64,000 nt of DNA from Aplectana chamaeleonis (lineage: Eukaryota; Nematoda; Chromadorea; Rhabditida; Cosmocercidae). Of the stretch, positions 11,439 to 20,899 are shown piece after piece. The stretch covers positions 85,374 through 149,373 of the forward strand of contig JAPDOI010001721.1 of assembly GCA_029168955.1 (NCBI GenBank), written 5' to 3'. Numbering within the stretch: the stretch's first letter is position 1; every line of letters starts with the position of its first letter. Both the position numbers and the translations under genes were made by a program. The notes beneath the pieces were generated by a model. It did not search any database and had not been told where the DNA came from. It worked only from the letters and a program-made list of their open reading frames with translations.

Positions 11439-12407
11439 TCAAAGGTTCAAGAAACGGGCTGCTGAAACCGGATTCGTCCACAAATCCATTGTTGTAAGAG
11501 TGGTAGGCCTCTCTGGGCAATCGAATAGGTGTTCAGTTGTCTGGCCACGGCTACCACAGTCCGGGCACTCGTCCGACTTACTGCGATCGATCTTATGCAA
11601 GTATGACATCAGCATAGGGGAAGGACCGCAGCGTAACGAGGCAAGGGTACTTCTAGCCCGCCTACCGAGTTCCATCTCGTTGTTGCTAACTCTGGGTGGT
11701 ACGACCCCCAATATGGGATTGACGGTCATCCTACTCAAGTGATCCCTGACGAACTTGGTGTGCTCCGCACGTAAAAGACGCAGACGATCCAGTTGGGAGT
11801 CCGTCCATCTTTGTATATTAACTTTCTCGGGAGCATCCGCAAAAGGCCTTCTGATATGTCTCTCTCTCACGGGATTCATGATCCTTCTTAATGGGTGACC
11901 AGGCTGCTTGACAATGTTAATAACCAGTTGCTGCGCTTGGAGTTGGCAGTGCTCCTTAACTGGCAGAATTCGGGCTTCAGCATGAAGATGTTCCACTGGG
12001 GTGCTTTTAGCACACCCTGTGGCAATCCGAAGAGCAGCATTTTGGACTCGCTGCATCTTTGTCCACGATGAATCCGATACTATGTGCTGCCATACCGGTG
12101 CAGCGTACTCCAACGCCGACTGCAATATTGCCTTGTAGGTGGTCAAAATTGTCTCCTTGCTACTTCCCCACGACGTTCCTCCCAGAGCTCGTAGGACGTT
12201 GAGCTTTGCTTTCACTGTAGCCTGTTTCTGCTCAGTATTCTTGTGGAACCTCAACGATGGATCCAATACTAGGCCGAGCAGCTTAGGGAACCGTGCGGCA
12301 GGCAGACGAGCGTCTTCCCAATTCACAACGGGGTGAGCGCAGTGTTTCCTAGGGTCAGTGGAGAAAACTGATACAGATGATTTAGCGGCAGAGACAGTGA
12401 GCATCAT
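11439..12407 (-). pseudogene. LINE RT C-terminal domain (copy b)
   Basis: A 322-residue open stretch covering the region after the RT palm: SAAKSSVSVF, LGLVLDPSLRFHKN, the thumb-like LEYAAPVWQH segment, RIATGCAKSTPVEHLH, and a C-terminal CPDCGSRGQTTEHLFDCP zinc-binding-like motif. The same region is missing its 5' neighbour in copy a and is diverged (about half identical by eye) from the plus-strand copy at 13471-14461. Confidence 0.8.
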
Positions 12408-12437
12408 ATCATCGAGAAAGTTCTTCAGAACGATGAG

Positions 12438-13254
12438 TTAGCTATTGATCTTGCGTGCAGCTATACTAATGTCTCTGTCTCGGCACAGGATGGTGATATC
12501 ATCCGCGTAAGCAACGACTTTGATGTCACTTGGGGGGACGGGCAAATCTTCAAGGTAAAGACTGAACAGAGCAGGCGATATGACTCCTCCTTGAGGGACA
12601 CCGGCAGCGATCGGGATGCTATCAGAGAAATGCCCCTGAAACAGCAATTTTGCTCGGCGCCCTTTGATGAGTGCTGTAATCCATCGCATCTGCCAAGGCG
12701 GGATGGTGGACCTCAATAGCTTCTCAGACAGTATGCCCAAGTTGACAGTGTCAAACGCCTTCGTGAGGTCCAGGGCTACTCCAACAGTGCGTTGAGGCTT
12801 GGTGGCGTTAAAGCCATCCAAAACATAGCTCACAATCTCCAGCAGCGCCGTGGTGGTAGAGTGTAATTTGCGCATGCTGGTGCTGCTGATTATTATTATG
12901 CTCGGCCAGCTCCTTGACGACCAGTTTCTCAGCGACCTTTGTGATTGGTGATAACAGACTTATTGGCCTGTATCCCTTAGCCGTCGATGGCGATTTACAT
13001 GGCTCGGGCAACGGAACGACGCTTGCCATTTTCCAGTCTTGGGGTACGATGCACGTGCGAAAGGATGTGTTGATGACGTTAGCCAGGATTGGCATAATCT
13101 CAGTCGGCAGTTTCTTCAAGACCGCTGGACTAATGTCATCCGGCCCTACAGCCTTCGAGTTGCGCATCTCTTTAATCACCTTTTCAATCTGCGCGGGCGT
13201 CACAGCTTCTGCTTCATTCATGAGTGGTAACTTAAAGAGCTCTCTTACAGTCAC
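12438..13254 (-). pseudogene. LINE RT palm, two overlapping frames (copy b)
   Basis: The open stretches 12808-13254 and 12438-12875 together carry the RT palm: EKVIKEMRNSKAVGPDDISP, DWKMASVVPLP, KGYRPISLLSPITKVAEKL, then LHSTTTALLEIVSYVLDGF, LDLTKAFDTVN, IPPWQMRWITALIKGRR, AGVPQGGVISPALF and the catalytic YADDITILCRDRD. A small deletion near 12873 (the HGFR motif is damaged) separates the two frames. Confidence 0.8.
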
Positions 13255-13459
13255 TCGGTTCTGTTTCCCTCTCTGAGCCTGAGTTATGAAAAAATTCTTT
13301 CCGAGAGCAGTTGCAGCCTCCTTTCCCGATTTGAAGACTCCATTCTCGATTCTCGATATAGGATGGAGGAATGTATATATTGAAAAGAGATAGAGGAGTT
13401 TTGAGAGGTATGTGGATGGAGATGTACTCGAGAGTGCCGTCCTCTGGAGTATTTGGGAC

Positions 13460-14430
13460 TAAGTGTAAGGTCTCTCCAACGAAGTCCAGCGTTACTTCGT
13501 GCACTATAGCGACAGCCGAACACAAGCTGCATCCCAAGGTTCTTTGGAAAGGAAATATGCTGCCCTTATCAAAACACTCTCGACTACTCGGTGTATTCCT
13601 GGACCCGTCACTACGTTTTCATGAAAATACACGTATTCGAGCTGCTGCTGCCAACACACGTAACAACATCCTACGTTCGCTAGCGGGCACTACATGGGGT
13701 AGCTTTAAGGAAATCCTGCGAACCACCTACAGGGCTATGGTGCAGCCGGTGCTGGAATATGGAGCCCCAATATGGTCAAGACACCTGTCGGAAATCTCTC
13801 GGAGCAAACTTCAGCGTGCACAGAACACTGCTCTACGCGTGATCACTGGATGCCCTCGATCCACACCGGTATCTCACCTACATCAAGAGTGTTCGCTGCT
13901 TCCTGTAAAGCAGCATCGTCAACTCCAGTCGCAACAGTTCCATGTTGGCATTGTGAGGAATTCCACACACCCCTATTTCCCCCTATTGTCATCTGGTCCC
14001 CATTTGCGACATATACGCTCGTCACTTCATGCTGCAGTCTCTGTCTTGGATCGTCAACGTTGGGCGACGTCGGAGCTCAATCGCGTCAGACTGCTGCAAA
14101 TGGAGCACACCCGATTCGTCAGAGAATACCTTTCCAGTGCTCCCCTAAATTCAATTCTTGGTGACGTGCCTCCCCCGATCGATGACAGCGAAATGGACCT
14201 ACCCAGACGTACACGCGTCATCCTGGCAGGTCTACGTTGTGGACACTCCTCATACCTCAAGGCCTTCGTCCATAAGATGGACTCGTCGATCCCTGACGAA
14301 TGTCCCGACTGCCACAACCCAGGGCACGATTCATTTAATTTATTTTCATGTCCTGTGAGGCCGACTTCTCTAACAGTTATGGATATGTAGAAGAACCCGT
14401 GCGATGTGGCTGCCTTTTTACACCTATGAA
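13460..14430 (+). pseudogene. LINE RT C-terminal domain, open frame (copy d)
   Basis: The frame open from 13371 to 14390 enters the element at about 13471 and reads through the same C-terminal domain described for copy b, diverged in sequence. Only the region after the RT palm is present, so it is a truncated and inactive copy despite the open frame. Residues before about 13471 are the antisense of copy c and are not part of the protein. Confidence 0.78.
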
Positions 14431-14461
14431 GAGAAGCTCTGTTGTGGCCGATAAGAAGAAG
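13471..14461 (+). mobile_element. 5'-truncated LINE of a second subfamily, inserted in copy c (copy d)
   Basis: On the opposite strand to its host, this insertion has only the C-terminal part of the polyprotein in a single open frame from about 13471 to 14430: KLHPKVLWKGNMLPL, LLGVFLDPSLRFHENT, LRSLAGTTWGSF, LEYGAPIWSRH, VITGCPRSTPVSHLHQ, CPDCHNPGHDSFNLFSCP, TSLTVMDM. It ends with an AAGAAGAAG tail at 14454-14462. A 10-bp near-identical direct repeat flanks it. The 300+ residue frame without a stop suggests a fairly recent insertion. Confidence 0.85.
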
Positions 14462-14539
14462 AAGTGTGAGGAAAGGGAAGAAAGAACAAAAGTAGAAACT
14501 CCGCCTCCTAAAGATGACCTAGGAGTATGATATGCAGTG

Positions 14540-14910
14540 TTTGGATGCCGAGACGTAGCAGAGGGAGAGAGTTGGGTTTCCTGAACCATGATAACATCCG
14601 GGTGATGAGTGCGGGCAAAGAGAGATAACTCCGAAGAAAGCTTGGCGCGAAGGCAATTGAGATTAATGTCTACAATAGAGAGGGGGCGGTTGGTAAATGA
14701 GGAACTAGAGTTACTGGAGGCGGAGCACACAATACAACGAAAGGTAGAATTGTGGTGCCTCACAGAACTGAGACCCTCTGGCATCTAGAGCACTGGACGC
14801 TGGTTCCACTCCAAGTGGCATTTCTGTCGCATGTGGCACATGGGTACTTCTTCTGAGCGGGTCCTGGAATCCTCTCGACGCCGGCCTTTAGTAGTAGAAT
14901 CCTTAGGAGA
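14540..14910 (-). pseudogene. LINE zinc finger and endonuclease start (copy c)
   Basis: The frames around 14377-14784 and 14785-15072 hold the PHD-like finger C-half (HHNSTFRCIVC), then INLNCLRAKLSSELSLFARTHHPDVIMVQETQLSP, the start of the endonuclease domain. The finger's first half is in another frame. This is the 5' part of copy c before the insertion at 14461. Confidence 0.72.
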
Positions 14911-15066
14911 GTTGCGGCCGGCTAGCACCTCTCCCATGACAAAAACCCTCTCCGCGGAGGGATTCACGTCGGTTTGCACGGAGGTGGTCTTCTTTCCTCC
15001 ACTCTGCCACGGCACGGACGTACGACATCTCGTCAGCATTGTAACTACAGTTGTGCGCTTATTTAA

Positions 15067-15542
15067 AGGCACAGTCCAAGCTCAGGGACGAAATCTGGGA
15101 TTTCCACATAATTGTGAAGTAGACCCACCCCGTATACCACTTACCAAGTGCGAGCTCTCAATTGCTCCGAATAAGCAAGATATAGAAGGAAGCCACCTTG
15201 GGCGCCCACTTCGGGAAACCACTTTTGCACGCCCCTTTTTCAATCTTTCGAGCTCAACAGTGGCGAGGTGAATGGTGGTTTTTGATCAATATCCCCGTTC
15301 TTCCCTTCAATCTTAGCCTCTCTCTTCATTCAGGTCTGCTCGCATACAGCTTTTGCAAATGACGGAAGTTACAAGCCTCGGACAACTCGTCTACTATGCT
15401 TCCCCAGCTCAATTTTTGAGGGGCCATAACTCCGTTACCAGGGTGTCTTGAACGATTTCAGAGACATCATTGGAATCAGCGTGGGACCGTTATCAAGATA
15501 GATACAAAAACAAAAAACCGATTTTGAGGTTGGACTGTGCCT
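15067..15542. mobile_element. TTAA-flanked MITE, family A (476 bp)
   Basis: Ends are inverted: AGGCACAGTCCAAGC on the left and the complement ending GACTGTGCCT on the right. TTAA flanks both sides (15063-15066 and 15543-15546). The right TTAA is shared with the next element. A second copy of this family is at about 19114-19593, and a lone end is near 21716. No coding capacity. Confidence 0.8.
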
Positions 15543-15546
15543 TTAA

Positions 15547-16032
15547 AGGCAGTGTTCATGGTAAAAAATGTGTTTCAGTTTCCACTAGGAATGGGTAGTG
15601 GAGGGGCACAATGTAGCATTGACGTCGAAAGAACGCATGAAAACGGGCCAGGAAAAGCTCCAAAAGAGCCTGAAGTTGCCATTTCGAGCGCAATGCAAAC
15701 CTCAAAAGCGCAGCACACTCCCACCGACGTGAACAAAGGAATGCTCAAGATCGTGAGATGAGCGATGATTTCCAATCATTCGACCCGTTCTTCCCTTCAT
15801 TCTCAACTTCTCTCTTTACTCAGGTCAGCTCACATACATCGGCTGCAAAAGACGGAAGTTACAAGCCTCGGACAACTCGTCCACCATGTTTCCATAGCTC
15901 AATTTTTGAGGGACCATAACTCCGTTCCCAGAAGGTCTTGTACGATTTCAGAGACATCATTGGAATCAGCATGCGGCCGTTCTCAAGATAGGCGGGACAA
16001 CAGAAAAACAATTTTCATCGTGAACACTGCCT
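15547..16032. mobile_element. TTAA-flanked MITE, family B, copy B1 (486 bp)
   Basis: Starts AGGCAGTGTTCATGG and ends CGTGAACACTGCCT, with TTAA at 15543-15546 and 16033-16036. It abuts family A with a single TTAA between them. The interior is near identical to the element at 46961-47444, including TCGGACAACTCGTCCACCAT and ACCATAACTCCGTTCCCAGA. The open frames inside are not conserved as proteins. Confidence 0.85.
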
Positions 16033-16039
16033 TTAAGGC

Positions 16040-17730
16040 CCACATGGGACAAGACCGGTCGGCTGAATCCCACTCGGTCGATGCTCGCCAGAAACGTGGA
16101 GAATCGGTGGCAGATAATACATCTGAGGAGTTCGTTTGCTCCGTCTGTAGCCCAGCCGGTCGATAATAGCCATTTTGAAAACCCGGCCAAAGAAAATACA
16201 CTCACTGTGTCCGGTTGCGTCCTGTAGTCATACGTTGTGAATGGCTATCGACTAGTTTGGGTTAGGTCGGAGTCAGAGGTTTTTTCGCCCACTTATGATT
16301 AGAGTCTAAGGAACAATGAAGGCGGCTTTAGCATTTTTGCTCCCCTGGTAGGTTGGGTGCCGGTAGTTTTCAAAGGGTTGGTTGTATGTCAAGCCTGAGC
16401 TGTTTCGGGTGTTCGCCTTCGTTGCTTTAGGGAGCGTCCATACCTAGCAACACCAGCTTGACCATTTCTAATCATCGCTCATAGTGAAAAACAGCGAAAA
16501 GCCACATTCGTTCCATCGTGAACACTGCCTTTAACCTCTTAAACCTAACGAAGGTGGTCGCTTGTGTTGCTAGCTATGCACTGTCCTTTGCAGGCACATC
16601 AATTCGAGAAATTTTTCGAAATTTCCTGGTCAGTTAGGCAGGGTCCAGCACGGTTGTGTACAACGTGCGGTGGGAGGTGGTCGTAAGGATTCTGGTAAAA
16701 AAATGAGGAGAGGACCGCAACAATTTTGGGGCGAATTTTTTTTCGTAGGTTATTGGTGAAATTTTCTGGTCAGTGATGGGGTCGTAGCTGTACCGGTGTC
16801 CGACACACAAGTCCACTCGATCCTGGATTTAGGGCCGACTTCCATCTTCAGGTGATCGGGATTTCTATCACGTGCCATCCCTAGTCATCTACGCCATTCG
16901 AACTGCTCTAAGAGTTTTGGCCGAAATATAGCCGAGAAATAGCCCACCAGGCTCCGCAACGGCTTCTGGTGGACTATTTCTCGGCTATATCTATCTATCT
17001 TTCGCGGCTACTTCTCGGCCAAAACTCTCAGAGTACTCAATGACAACGCGGGAGCTAATTCCTTCGGCTAGACTGCGTTTAGATGCACTTTTAGAACCAA
17101 GATGTTCATAAGAAAGCCAACACGCAGGAGCTTCGCTTCGGCATTACCAATCGAATCACGCTCAATTTGTTCCGTAGGCAGATGTTGTTTCTCTTCTTTG
17201 ATTATGAGAGCTCGTTGGGCTTGAACTTCACCTAAGGTCGTCGGTATGCTACGCCATGGACGGAGGTCCAAGTTGTCTCATAGTTGTGCAACAGCAGGAA
17301 TTGTCAGTGATATTCATATAAACACTTGAAATTGGCTAAGGTGTGGTTATAACGAAGTCCAATGATTTCGAAGTGATTTTGTAGTTTGTTGTGGAGACAT
17401 CCTTCTCCAACTTTATTAGCTAGCTTACTCATTAATGAAACCTTCGTCTGATCATAAATATCGTAGACAACAATAAACATGAAGTATCACGACGGCACTG
17501 TTGAAAATTAGTGCTCTACATCGCGCGGTAAAGGCTTCCGCAGAAAGGAAGTCGCTGGAAGCTCTTGCAGTCTCCCTTAATCAGTATAATTGTTGAATCA
17601 ATCGACTTAATGATGCTAGTCAATAGTCAGTGATAAGTGATCAACCCAATTTCATGTCATTGTATAGTTATTTTGACTGACCAGGCAGCGCTAAGTTTTA
17701 AGGATTCGTAGTCAAACACGTTGCGAGTCG
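16040..17730. other. Intronic repeats; palindrome at 16913-17037
   Basis: No gene is recognised. A lone family B end (CATCGTGAACACTGCCTTTAA) lies at about 16514-16534. Around 16640-16800 the text resembles the hAT element of 10441-10764, but without clear ends. A palindrome at about 16913-17037 has arms AGAGTTTTGGCCGAAATATAG and its complement, with a GGTGG-rich centre. All lie in the 10.4-kb Sar1 intron. Confidence 0.5.
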
Positions 17731-17739
17731 CACATCAAG

Positions 17740-19045
17740 TCCCTTCTTCTCTTTTGCAGCCACATAGAAGGTTTTGTCATAAGTTGAGAAACTGGGCGAC
17801 CAGTAACGCAGTCCGGGAACACATCAGATTTGCTGCTGTCAATCTTGCTGACATAAGACATTAGCTTTGTAGAGTGACCACAGCGTAATGATGCGAGTGT
17901 GCATCTAGCCCCTCTTCGGAGTTGAGACTGAGGTGCAGACGGGGGGCGGTACATGTCTTAGTATAGGATTTATGACCGCCTTCTCAAGATGACACCGCAC
18001 GAACTTGGTGCGCTCCTAGCGCAAAAAGACGTTCTTGCTGTGAGTCGTGCCATCTTTGCAAATTGACTTTGTTTGGAGCATAGGCGAATTTCTTTCTTAT
18101 ATTTCTCTCTCTAACAGGGTTTAGCACTCTCCACGACGGGTGGTTTGGTTGCTTTATAATGTTAATGCGGAATCGCTGGGCCTGGAACTGACAGTGCTCC
18201 TTCACTGGTAATAAACGGGTCTCAGCATGTAGGTGTTCGACTGGGGAACTCCTTGCACATCCGGTGGCTATACGGTAAGCGGCGGCATTTTGTACTCGTT
18301 GCATCTTTGTCCAGGAGGATTCTGAGACGAGATGCTGCCATACCGGTGCGGCGTATTCCAGGGCGGGCTGAAGAAATGCCTTACACGTTGTGAGTATATG
18401 TAGTCTCCTTGCTGCTTCCCCACGAGGTGCCGCCCAGGGCCGTGAGAACGTTGAGCTTAACTTTAACGACTGCCTTCTTCTGCTCTGTATTCTTATGAAA
18501 CTTGAGTGACGGATCGAGGACAAGACCAAGCAGATTTGGAAAGCGAGCAGCAGGCAAACGGTGTCCCTCCCACACGACATCTGGAAGAGCGCTGTGCTCG
18601 GATGGGTCAGTTGCGAGAACGGATACTGATGACTTGGCTGTAGAGATCCTTAGCATCTTGCGGTTGAAGAAGCTTTTCAGTGTGATCAGGTACTCGTTGA
18701 TCTTATTGGCGGCCACCTGTAAGTCCCGATCTCGACACATGATTGTTATGTCATCAGCATACGCGACGACCTTGATATCCTGTGGAGGCTCAGGCATATC
18801 TTCGAGGTACAGACTGAAGAGGGCTGGCGATAGAACACCGCCCTGGGGGGTGAAATATGAAACTTTCCAAAGCTGGTATCAAATATTGAGAGACATGGTT
18901 CTAGAACATGACTCCTGCTCGCCGGCCTTTAATAAAGGCCGATATCCAACGCTTCTGCCATGATGGTATTGACGAATCCAGTATGTTGCTAGACAGGACT
19001 CCAAGGGTGACCGTATCAAATGCCTTGGTGAGATCCAACGCTTGG
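17740..19045 (-). mobile_element. PHD-family LINE, truncated at both ends, with a small insertion (copy e)
   Basis: The minus strand carries, from high to low, LDLTKAFDTV-like sequence at about 19040, the IPSWQKRWISAFIKGRRAGVM segment, then YADDITIMCRDRD near 18720-18760, KSSVSVLATDPSEHS, LGLVLDPSLKFHKNT, RIATGCARSSPVEHLH and a 3' end with GGCTGCAAAAGAGAAGAAG near 17745. Around 18847-18893 about 47 bp of unrelated sequence replaces the QGGVLSP-AGV segment. Several frameshifts. The frames 17712-17954, 17984-18580 and 18381-18797 are pieces of the same RT. Confidence 0.8.
18381..18797 (-). pseudogene. LINE RT fragment with YADD (copy e)
   Basis: A 138-residue stretch beginning with PEPPQDIKVVAYADDITIMC and running through KSSVSVLATDPSEHSALPDVVW to LGLVLDPSLKFHKNTEQKK. 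This is the catalytic centre and following linker. The rest of the C-terminus continues in the frame of 17984-18580. Confidence 0.75.
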
Positions 19046-19113
19046 AATTCACGACCCCTTCCGTGTGTAATGTTCCCAAGCTATTATTCTCGCTTTACCA
19101 TCCCTGTCATGTT

Positions 19114-19593
19114 AAAGGCACAGTCCAAGCTCGTGGGTAAAGTTTGATATTATGCTCCTGTCGGTGTGTGTAGCAACCCTGCCAAACGCGGAATCTCAAC
19201 ACTTCAGATTAAGCGAGAAAAATCGAGCACCCGTTCCCTCCACCCCCCAAATCGGCACCCATTCGCTCCGCCCACTTCAGAGCTTTCGAGCTCGGTAGGG
19301 ACTACATACACAATGGATTTTGGTCAAAATCTATGTTCTTCCATTTGTTATCGGTATACCTTCATAATGTAGTCCGCTCCAGTGCGATGATTGCGAATGA
19401 CAAGGAAAAACAAGCCTGAGACAACTCGTCCACGAAATTCTCGTAGTTCCAATTCACAACTTTTGAGGGGGGCCATAACTCCGTTCACAGTGGGTTCTGA
19501 GCGATTCTGAAGACACCATTGTGATCAGCGTGAAATTTTCTCCCAGATAAGCAGAAAAACAAAAATGCGATTCTGAGGTTAGACTGTGCCTTT
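19114..19593. mobile_element. TTAA-flanked MITE, family A, second copy
   Basis: Left end AGGCACAGTCCAAGC after a TTAA near 19110, right end GACTGTGCCT followed by TTAA near 19594. The interior shares TTTTGAGGGGGGCCATAACTCCG-like text with the copy at 15067. Adjacent on the right, about 19600-19775, is a minus-strand fragment of the PHD-family LINE C-terminus. Confidence 0.75.
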
Positions 19594-19599
19594 AAATAA

Positions 19600-19775
19600 G
19601 CAGTGTCAAGACTGGCATAGGACATGAGCCGTGTAGAGTGACCACAGCGCAGCGATGCGAGTGTGCATTTATCTCTTCTTCCGAGCTGAGACTCGGATGT
19701 GCGGACTGGGGGCGGTACTTCTTCTAGTATGGGATTTACGACCGCCTTTTCAAGATGACACCATACGAACTGAGT
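19600..19775 (-). mobile_element. Short LINE C-terminal fragment
   Basis: On the minus strand this reads as the stretch around the CTLASLRCGHST region of the PHD-family LINE (compare 17830-18000). It is only ~170 bp, with no end repeats, so it is a remnant. Confidence 0.65.
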
Positions 19776-19845
19776 CCCTGCTGATCAGTGATCATTTCCC
19801 CGCTTGTATCGAGCACATCATCTTCCCTTTGTAGAGCTAGTTCGG

Positions 19846-20066
19846 ACCCTAAACGGGGGGGGGGTGGCGGGCACTCAAGTAAAAGTCAGAAATGAAATGA
19901 ACCACCAATCTATAACTCTATCAATCGGAGTATTCCTATAGAATTTCATCAACAGCAATGTTGATAGCAGCATCAAGCATCTTTTATCAGGTTTTCCATT
20001 CATTTCTATGAGGTGGTTCATTTCATTTCTGACTTTTACTTGAGTGCCCGCCCCCGTTTAGGATAG
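19846..20066. mobile_element. Palindromic foldback element (~220 bp)
   Basis: Left arm from CCTAAACGGGGG and GGCGGGCACTCAAGTAAAAG, then TGAAATGAACCACC; right arm is the complement, GGTGGTTCATTTCA and CTTTTACTTGAGTGCCCGCC, ending CCCCCGTTTAGG. The arms are ~55 bp, with a loop of ~100 bp. No coding potential. Confidence 0.8.
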
Positions 20067-20103
20067 TCCCGCTAATTCGATATAACGCCGTCACACTTCG
20101 TGA

Positions 20104-20455
20104 CTGCTGTTGTACCTGGGGCCGTATGTAAGAACGCGCCGGCTTGGGCTGGGGCAATGCAGTCGGCGCCTTTGCAGATCGCCCTTGCTCACAAGACAGG
20201 ACACGTCTATAGTGGTTGTTCACAAGTCAAGACGCGTATGTCGTGCCCCATCGCTGTGCCCTAGCCGCCCCAGCTACGAGATTGGAGCGGCCGGGGGCAG
20301 CGAGAAGGACTGCTGGGGCACGACATACGTGTCTTGACTTGTGACATACCACTATAGACGTGTCCTGTCTTGTGAGCAAGGGCGATCTTCAAAGGCGCCG
20401 ACTGCACTGCCCCTGCCCCAGCCGGCGCGTTCTTGCATACGACCCCTGCAGTAGT
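20104..20455. mobile_element. Large palindrome (~340 bp), GC-rich
   Basis: Left arm (20122-20265) reads CGTATGTAAGAACGCGCCGG ... TGCAGTCGGCGCCTTTG ... CAAGACAGGACACGTCTATA ... TATGTCGTGCCCC. The right arm (20311-20448) is its near-perfect complement, ending CCGGCGCGTTCTTGCATACG. The loop is about 45 bp. It is next to, but not part of, the smaller palindrome to its left. Likely a MITE or foldback element in the Sar1 intron. Confidence 0.8.
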
Positions 20456-20661
20456 CTGGCTTTGAAGAAGGTTTAAATGAATCGAAAGATAGCTAATGAA
20501 GTCGAAGGAAAGTGAAAAATCATAGAAAATCAGTGAAATAGGAGTAAACTCGCTCATTGAAATCTCGGTTTTGAACGTAGGACGTACCTATTTCTTTACG
20601 ATAGATCCAGCTAATACCAGTGAGGCAACCACAGTGTTTGTCATAATATTTGGCTTTTCAG

Positions 20662-20727
20662 CATCCGAAGAATTGACCTTAGGAGGTATTCGATTCACAA
20701 CTTTCGACCTCGGTGGACACGCTCAAG
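20662..20727 (+). CDS. sar-1: Sar1 GTPase, second readable exon (switch 2)
   Basis: The exon follows a TTTTCAG acceptor and precedes a GTATGC donor. With the split Thr codon it reads SEELTLGGIRFTTFDLGGHAQ. DLGGH is the Sar1-type switch-2 motif, whose histidine takes the catalytic role that glutamine has in Ras. The exon ends with one base of the next Ala codon, matching the following exon. Intron before it is 10,359 bp and is filled mainly with LINE copies and MITEs. Confidence 0.95.
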
Positions 20728-20899
20728 GTATGCTCCTCGTCTTTTTTTACCTTTGCTAACGCACTTCATTTCTAAGGATAATACAGGGTGTGGACGAATT
20801 TACATGAAGGCTTTTGAGCTTCAAAGATAGCTTTCCCCACATGGGGCCGTTTGCATACCTTCCCCGAAAAACTATGGGAGGTCTCGCTGGGGGGGGGTG

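Larger units (their letters stand above)
11408..13361 (-). mobile_element. 5'-truncated PHD-family LINE inserted in copy c (copy b)
   Basis: This insertion carries only the RT and C-terminus. From high to low coordinates: FKSGKEAATALG-type linker, VKEM/IKEMRNSKAVGPDDIS, KGYRPISLLSP, LDLTKAFDTVN, AGVPQGGVISPALFSLYLEDL, YADDITILCRDRD near 12480-12520, then VLDPSLRFHKNTEQ, the CPDCGSRG zinc-like motif and TTMDLWTNPVSAARFLNL. It ends GGCTGCAAAGAAGAAG, the shared 3' end of the family. It is flanked by a 13-bp target duplication. A frameshift near 12870 and 12430 breaks the frame. It is likely younger than the copy it interrupts. Confidence 0.88.
10950..15037 (-). mobile_element. PHD-finger LINE copy c, split by two later LINE insertions
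   Basis: The host LINE reads on the minus strand as 15037-14472 (5' end GCTGACGAGATG, zinc finger, endonuclease start), then 13461-13362, then 11407-10950 (endonuclease rest joined to part of the RT, KGYRPISLLS near 11040). Between these parts sit two other LINEs (11408-13361 minus and 13471-14461 plus). Junctions carry direct repeats: GATGGAGGAATGT at 11395-11407 and 13362-13374, and AAGTGTAAGG / AAGTGTGAGG at 13461-13470 and 14462-14471. The piece at 10950-11200 also lacks much of the region between endonuclease and RT. Confidence 0.82.
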
